Positions 35,242-35,368 of a stretch of 35,368 bases of DNA are shown here, one piece after another (position 1 is the first letter of the stretch; each line of letters starts with the position of its first letter). The position numbers were made by a program, and so were the translations under genes. This DNA is from Gammaproteobacteria bacterium. Its GTDB lineage: Bacteria > Pseudomonadota > Gammaproteobacteria > Burkholderiales > Sulfuricellaceae. The notes under the pieces were generated by a model. It searched no databases and was not told the origin of the DNA. It worked only from the letters and a program-made list of their open reading frames with translations. The stretch lies in NCBI GenBank assembly GCA_018823025.1, contig JAHJJI010000004.1, forward strand, positions 1 through 35,368. Direction: 5' to 3'.

Positions 35242-35368
35242 TCAGAATTTACCCGGATTCAATGGCCGCCAGCCAGGATGATCGAAATAGCGGTTGTAGT
35301 TTTCCAGTGCATGGATCACCTTCACGGCGCCGCCGCGCCTATCCAGCTTTTTGTTTTTCCCTTCCATC
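35242..35368 (-). CDS. C-terminal end of an unidentified gene (truncated by the window)
   Basis: The minus-strand frame is open to the window edge and ends at TGA 35242-35244, 3 bp before the MBL-fold start. The last 41 visible residues include ALENYNRYFDHPGWRPLNPG, which looks like real, compositionally normal protein. An ATG at 35367 exists, but a 41-aa gene is less likely than the tail of a longer one. I do not recognise the family. Being upstream and adjacent, it is probably co-transcribed with the MBL-fold gene and tauE. Confidence 0.6.
   Translation of the reverse strand, partial: MEGKNKKLDRRGGAVKVIHALENYNRYFDHPGWRPLNPGKF

Overview
The window looks like chromosomal DNA of a Betaproteobacterium, most likely a Nitrosomonadales/Gallionellaceae- or Sulfuricella-like environmental lineage. 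This is inferred from protein families and gene order (PHP nuclease-yciO-M50 peptidase-trpS...scpA-scpB-rluB; ispZ-yciI-bolA-parvulin), the PEP-CTERM protein, the many PAS-based sensors and two TauE/SafE permeases. No search was run. I see no rRNA, tRNA, CRISPR array, integrase, transposase or phage gene.

Layout. 1-1 kb: a secreted PEP-CTERM protein with a clear terminator. 1.1-9.7 kb (minus strand): a housekeeping run, read from 9.7 kb down, of rnm/yciV, yciO-type, M50 site-2-like protease, trpS, lon, scpA, scpB and rluB. It is interrupted by two palindromic intergenic repeats. 9.8-11.8 kb (plus): ispZ/yciB, yciI, bolA and a parvulin lipoprotein, closed by a very strong hairpin terminator facing purL. 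11.9-15.9 kb (minus): purL. 15.9-21.1 kb (minus): a compact four-gene phosphorelay consisting of a GAF-PAS-PAS hybrid histidine kinase, two stand-alone receivers and an Hpt-REC-REC-GGDEF output protein. 21.2-24.3 kb: nnr (NAD(P)HX repair, plus) converging on an Aer-like PAS chemoreceptor (minus). 24.5-28.0 kb (minus): a tightly packed run exbB-exbD-(membrane-anchored proline-rich CxxC protein)-(small membrane ORF)-crcB-DUF190-tauE. 28.2-31.0 kb (minus): LpxR-like outer-membrane lipid A deacylase, small membrane protein, class II cytochrome c and EF-hand protein. 31.2-33.3 kb (plus): OmpR/EnvZ-type two-component system divergent from the EF-hand gene. 33.3-35.4 kb (minus): a second TauE, an unusual MBL-fold hydrolase and the end of another gene. 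No gap between genes exceeds 300 bp.

How the genes work together. The 15.9-21.1 kb cluster probably couples a redox or O2 signal (both PAS domains carry the FixL haem-ligand pattern) to c-di-GMP synthesis through at least six receiver domains. The nearby PAS chemoreceptor fits aerotaxis. The exbB-exbD cluster looks like an energised envelope complex whose third partner has no classical TonB C-terminus. The EF-hand protein, two-component system and LpxR-like enzyme could form a calcium/envelope module.

The most unusual sequence-level observation is a tandem heptanucleotide (TGAGTCC/TGAGTGC). Four copies sit inside the reading frame of purL, and four more form the 3' end of rnm. The repeat is stop-free in all frames on one strand and hits TGA in every frame on the other.
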